Part shown: in pieces, positions 13,272 through 14,670 of the stretch | How the letters are laid out: each line of letters opens with the position of its first letter | How positions within the stretch are numbered: position 1 is the stretch's first letter | DNA from: Betaproteobacteria bacterium | GTDB taxonomy: Bacteria; Pseudomonadota; Gammaproteobacteria; Burkholderiales; JAHFRG01 | Assembly: GCA_023258935.1 (NCBI GenBank) | Contig: JAHFRG010000017.1 | Coordinates: 1 to 14,670, forward strand | Reading direction: 5' to 3' | DNA length: 14,670 bases | Notes under the pieces: generated by a model | Databases searched by the model: none | Told to the model about the DNA's origin: nothing | What the model saw: only the letters and a program-made list of their open reading frames with translations | Program-made: the position numbers and the translations under genes

Positions 13272-14252
13272 ATGGGCACCTCTTTATCAATTGATGCCAT
13301 CAGAGGATCCATCGAGCAGGACATGCGCGAGGTGGATCAGGTCATTCGCAAGCGCTTGCATTCCGATGTCGCGCTGGTGCGCCAGGTAGCTGAATACATC
13401 ATCAACAGTGGCGGCAAACGCTTGCGCCCGGCGCTGGTGATTTTTTCGGCGAGCGCGTTTGGCTACCACGGCACGCATCATTATGACTTGGCGGCAGTGG
13501 TTGAATTCATCCACACAGCAACCTTGCTGCACGACGATGTGGTGGACGGATCAGTGCTGCGCCGTAGCAGCCCCACTGCAAATGCCCTGTTCGGCAATGC
13601 AGCCAGCGTGCTGGTGGGTGATTTCGTATATTCGCGTTCATTCCAGATGATGGTGGAAGTTGACAGCATGCGCGTGATGAGAGTTTTGGCTGATGCCACC
13701 AATGTTATTGCCGAGGGTGAAGTGTTGCAGCTTTTGAATTGCCATAACGCGGACCTTGACGAACAAAACTACTTGAAGGTAATTCGTTTTAAAACCGCAA
13801 AATTGTTTGAGGCGGCTACCCGTCTCGGCGCGATACTTGGCAACGCATCACCCCAGGACGAGGAGGCAATGGCAAGCTATGGCATGCATCTTGGCACCGC
13901 CTTCCAGCTCATTGATGATGTGCTCGACTATTCCGGCGACCGCCAGCAGACCGGGAAGAACATCGGTGATGATTTAGCCGAAGGCAAACCGACTTTACCG
14001 CTGATTTATGCGATGAAGCACGGAAACGCCAAACAGGCGGCAATCATCCGCAAGGCAATCGAGCAGGGCGGGCTCGAGGAGTTTGAGACAGTGCTTGATA
14101 CCATTCATGAAACCCGCGCTCTCGACTATGCGCGTAACCAGGCCAAGGCCGAATCGCAAGCAGCATGTGCGGCTTGCGCAGTGCTGCCGCATTCAACTTA
14201 CCGTGATTCTTTGTTACAATTAGCAGACTTTGCGGTTAATAGAAGCAGTTAG
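13272..14252 (+). CDS. ispB: Octaprenyl diphosphate synthase (trans-polyprenyl synthase)
   Basis: A 326-residue enzyme that extends farnesyl diphosphate with isopentenyl diphosphate to make the ubiquinone side chain; length matches E. coli IspB (323). The motifs are GGKRLRP (47-53), the first aspartate-rich motif LLHDDVVD (Asp88, Asp89, Asp92), NAASVLVGDF, AEGEVLQL, and the second aspartate-rich motif FQLIDDVLDYSGD (Asp215, Asp216, Asp219). KNIGDDLAEGKPTLPL follows. The frame is open to a TTG at 13239, but the ATG at 13272 gives the usual family length. Neither has a strong ribosome binding site. Chain length (C40 or other) cannot be read from sequence alone. Divergent from rplU, as is common in proteobacteria. 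Confidence 0.94.
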   Translation: MGTSLSIDAIRGSIEQDMREVDQVIRKRLHSDVALVRQVAEYIINSGGKRLRPALVIFSASAFGYHGTHHYDLAAVVEFIHTATLLHDDVVDGSVLRRSSPTANALFGNAASVLVGDFVYSRSFQMMVEVDSMRVMRVLADATNVIAEGEVLQLLNCHNADLDEQNYLKVIRFKTAKLFEAATRLGAILGNASPQDEEAMASYGMHLGTAFQLIDDVLDYSGDRQQTGKNIGDDLAEGKPTLPLIYAMKHGNAKQAAIIRKAIEQGGLEEFETVLDTIHETRALDYARNQAKAESQAACAACAVLPHSTYRDSLLQLADFAVNRSS

Positions 14253-14257
14253 AACCC

Positions 14258-14280
14258 ATCACAAGCCGGGCTTATGTGAT
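14258..14280 (+). other. Hairpin between ispB and tRNA-Pro
   Basis: ATCACA (14258-14263) and TGTGAT (14275-14280) are perfect inverted arms, and AAGC/GCTT inside can pair as an alternative or continuation. No T-run follows, so it is not a standard terminator. It may be a processing site in the tRNA 5' leader. Confidence 0.35.
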
Positions 14281-14296
14281 CCCGGACTGCTGCAAT

Positions 14297-14373
14297 CGGG
14301 GTGTAGCTCAGCCTGGTAGAGTACTGCGTTCGGGACGCAGGAGTCGCTGGTTCGAATCCAGTCACCCCGACCA
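14297..14373 (+). tRNA. tRNA-Pro, anticodon CGG
   Basis: A complete 77-base cloverleaf. The acceptor stem pairs CGGGGTG (14297-14303) with CACCCCG (14363-14369), then discriminator A and an encoded CCA (14371-14373). The D arm contains AGCTCAGCCTGGTAGAG. The anticodon stem CTGCG/CGCAG (14324-14328, 14336-14340) encloses loop TTCGGGA with anticodon CGG at 14331-14333, and G follows it at position 37 as expected in proline tRNAs. The T arm has CTGGTTCGAATCCAG. C1-G72 and A73 are typical proline identity elements. It reads CCG codons. It is charged by the proS product encoded in the same window. Confidence 0.97.
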
Positions 14374-14416
14374 TGGATGTGCCGGGGTGCTTCGATTACC
14401 GTAGCGGAGAACGAGT

Positions 14417-14644
14417 TTGAGCAAATTGCTTTTAGTGATAATTGCCGCGTTGCTGGTTTATTGGGTTCTCAGGAGTTATCGCAAGGGCCTGCTAAAACCA
14501 CAGCAACATCCCGATGCCACAGGCGAAGACATGGTGCGCTGCCTGCATTGCGGTGTGAACTTGCCGAAGAGCGAAGGCTTTACCAGCCAGGGTGATTTTT
14601 TCTGTTCTCAAGAACATCAGCGCGCATATCTGAACAAAAAATAA
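14417..14644 (+). CDS. PP0621-family small membrane-anchored zinc-ribbon-like protein
   Basis: A 75-residue protein. Residues 3-17 (KLLLVIIAALLVYWV) form one membrane helix, followed by a basic patch (RSYRKGLLK), which predicts a cytoplasmic C-terminal tail. Cys42-x2-Cys45 (CLHC), Cys63 and His67 (FFCSQEHQRAY) are a likely zinc site. This matches the PP0621 family, of unknown function. It starts at TTG 14417, supported by GGAG at 14406-14409 with a seven-base gap; no in-frame ATG gives the membrane helix. In related genomes, as I recall, it precedes the pilS/pilR two-component genes; the window ends too soon to test this. It follows tRNA-Pro by 43 bases without a terminator. Confidence 0.85.
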   Translation: MSKLLLVIIAALLVYWVLRSYRKGLLKPQQHPDATGEDMVRCLHCGVNLPKSEGFTSQGDFFCSQEHQRAYLNKK

Positions 14645-14670
14645 TCCGGCCCGCAGATGGCGATGAGTTA

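Noticed and set aside
14258..14280. CRP-type binding site suggested by TGTGAT/ATCACA
   Set aside because: The half-sites are in the reverse order (ATCACA first) and 11 bases apart, so they do not form the TGTGA-N6-TCACA site.
14297..14389. Integrated element at the tRNA-Pro gene
   Set aside because: The repeated seven bases copy the 5' acceptor strand rather than the tRNA 3' end, and no integrase or foreign genes follow.
14657..14670. Start of a further gene at ATG 14657
   Set aside because: Only four codons remain before the edge and there is no clear ribosome binding site; a following pilS gene is plausible from memory of related genomes but cannot be supported here.

Overview
The window reads as chromosomal DNA from a betaproteobacterium, most likely near the Nitrosomonadales/Gallionellales. 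This is a judgement from protein character and gene order (ispB / rplU-rpmA-obgE-proB / rppH / proS-lytic transglycosylase), not from a database search. Coding density is high and no non-coding stretch exceeds 300 bases. The longest gaps are 7538-7799, 3887-4104 and 13096-13271, and each carries recognisable promoter or dyad signals. I saw no insertion sequence, CRISPR array or prophage gene.

Layout. 1-1047 (minus): a WrbA-type quinone oxidoreductase translationally coupled (ATGA overlap) to a HugZ-like split-barrel protein cut by the window edge. 1070-2302 (plus): a YihY-family membrane protein, meeting stop-to-stop a minus-strand 527-residue protein with PilZ-like c-di-GMP motifs (2303-3886). 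4105-4614 (plus): a secreted TlpA-type thioredoxin with its own promoter. 4625-6930 (minus): proS overlapping a small secreted lytic transglycosylase. 7028-7537 (plus): rppH with a terminator.

7654-10264 (plus) is the accessory part. A near-consensus sigma70 promoter followed by two tandem dyads drives a three-gene cassette: a rubredoxin-less rubrerythrin, a two-[4Fe-4S]/CCG-domain oxidoreductase of the HdrD/GlpC type, and a DUF3501 protein. I infer a cytoplasmic peroxide-reducing electron chain in which the Fe-S protein replaces the missing rubredoxin domain. Between the first two genes lies an inverted array of heptanucleotide repeats able to fold into a long hairpin, which leaves the Fe-S gene without a visible ribosome binding site.

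10282-13165 (minus): the housekeeping block rplU-rpmA-(terminator)-obgE-proB. 13231-14644 (plus): ispB, which makes the quinone side chain, then tRNA-Pro(CGG) and a small membrane-anchored PP0621-family protein with a TTG start. A common thread is quinone, haem and redox biology (WrbA, HugZ-like, TlpA, rubrerythrin cassette, IspB) set among translation genes. The best candidate for an under-described system is the rubrerythrin/Fe-S/DUF3501 cassette with its regulatory DNA.
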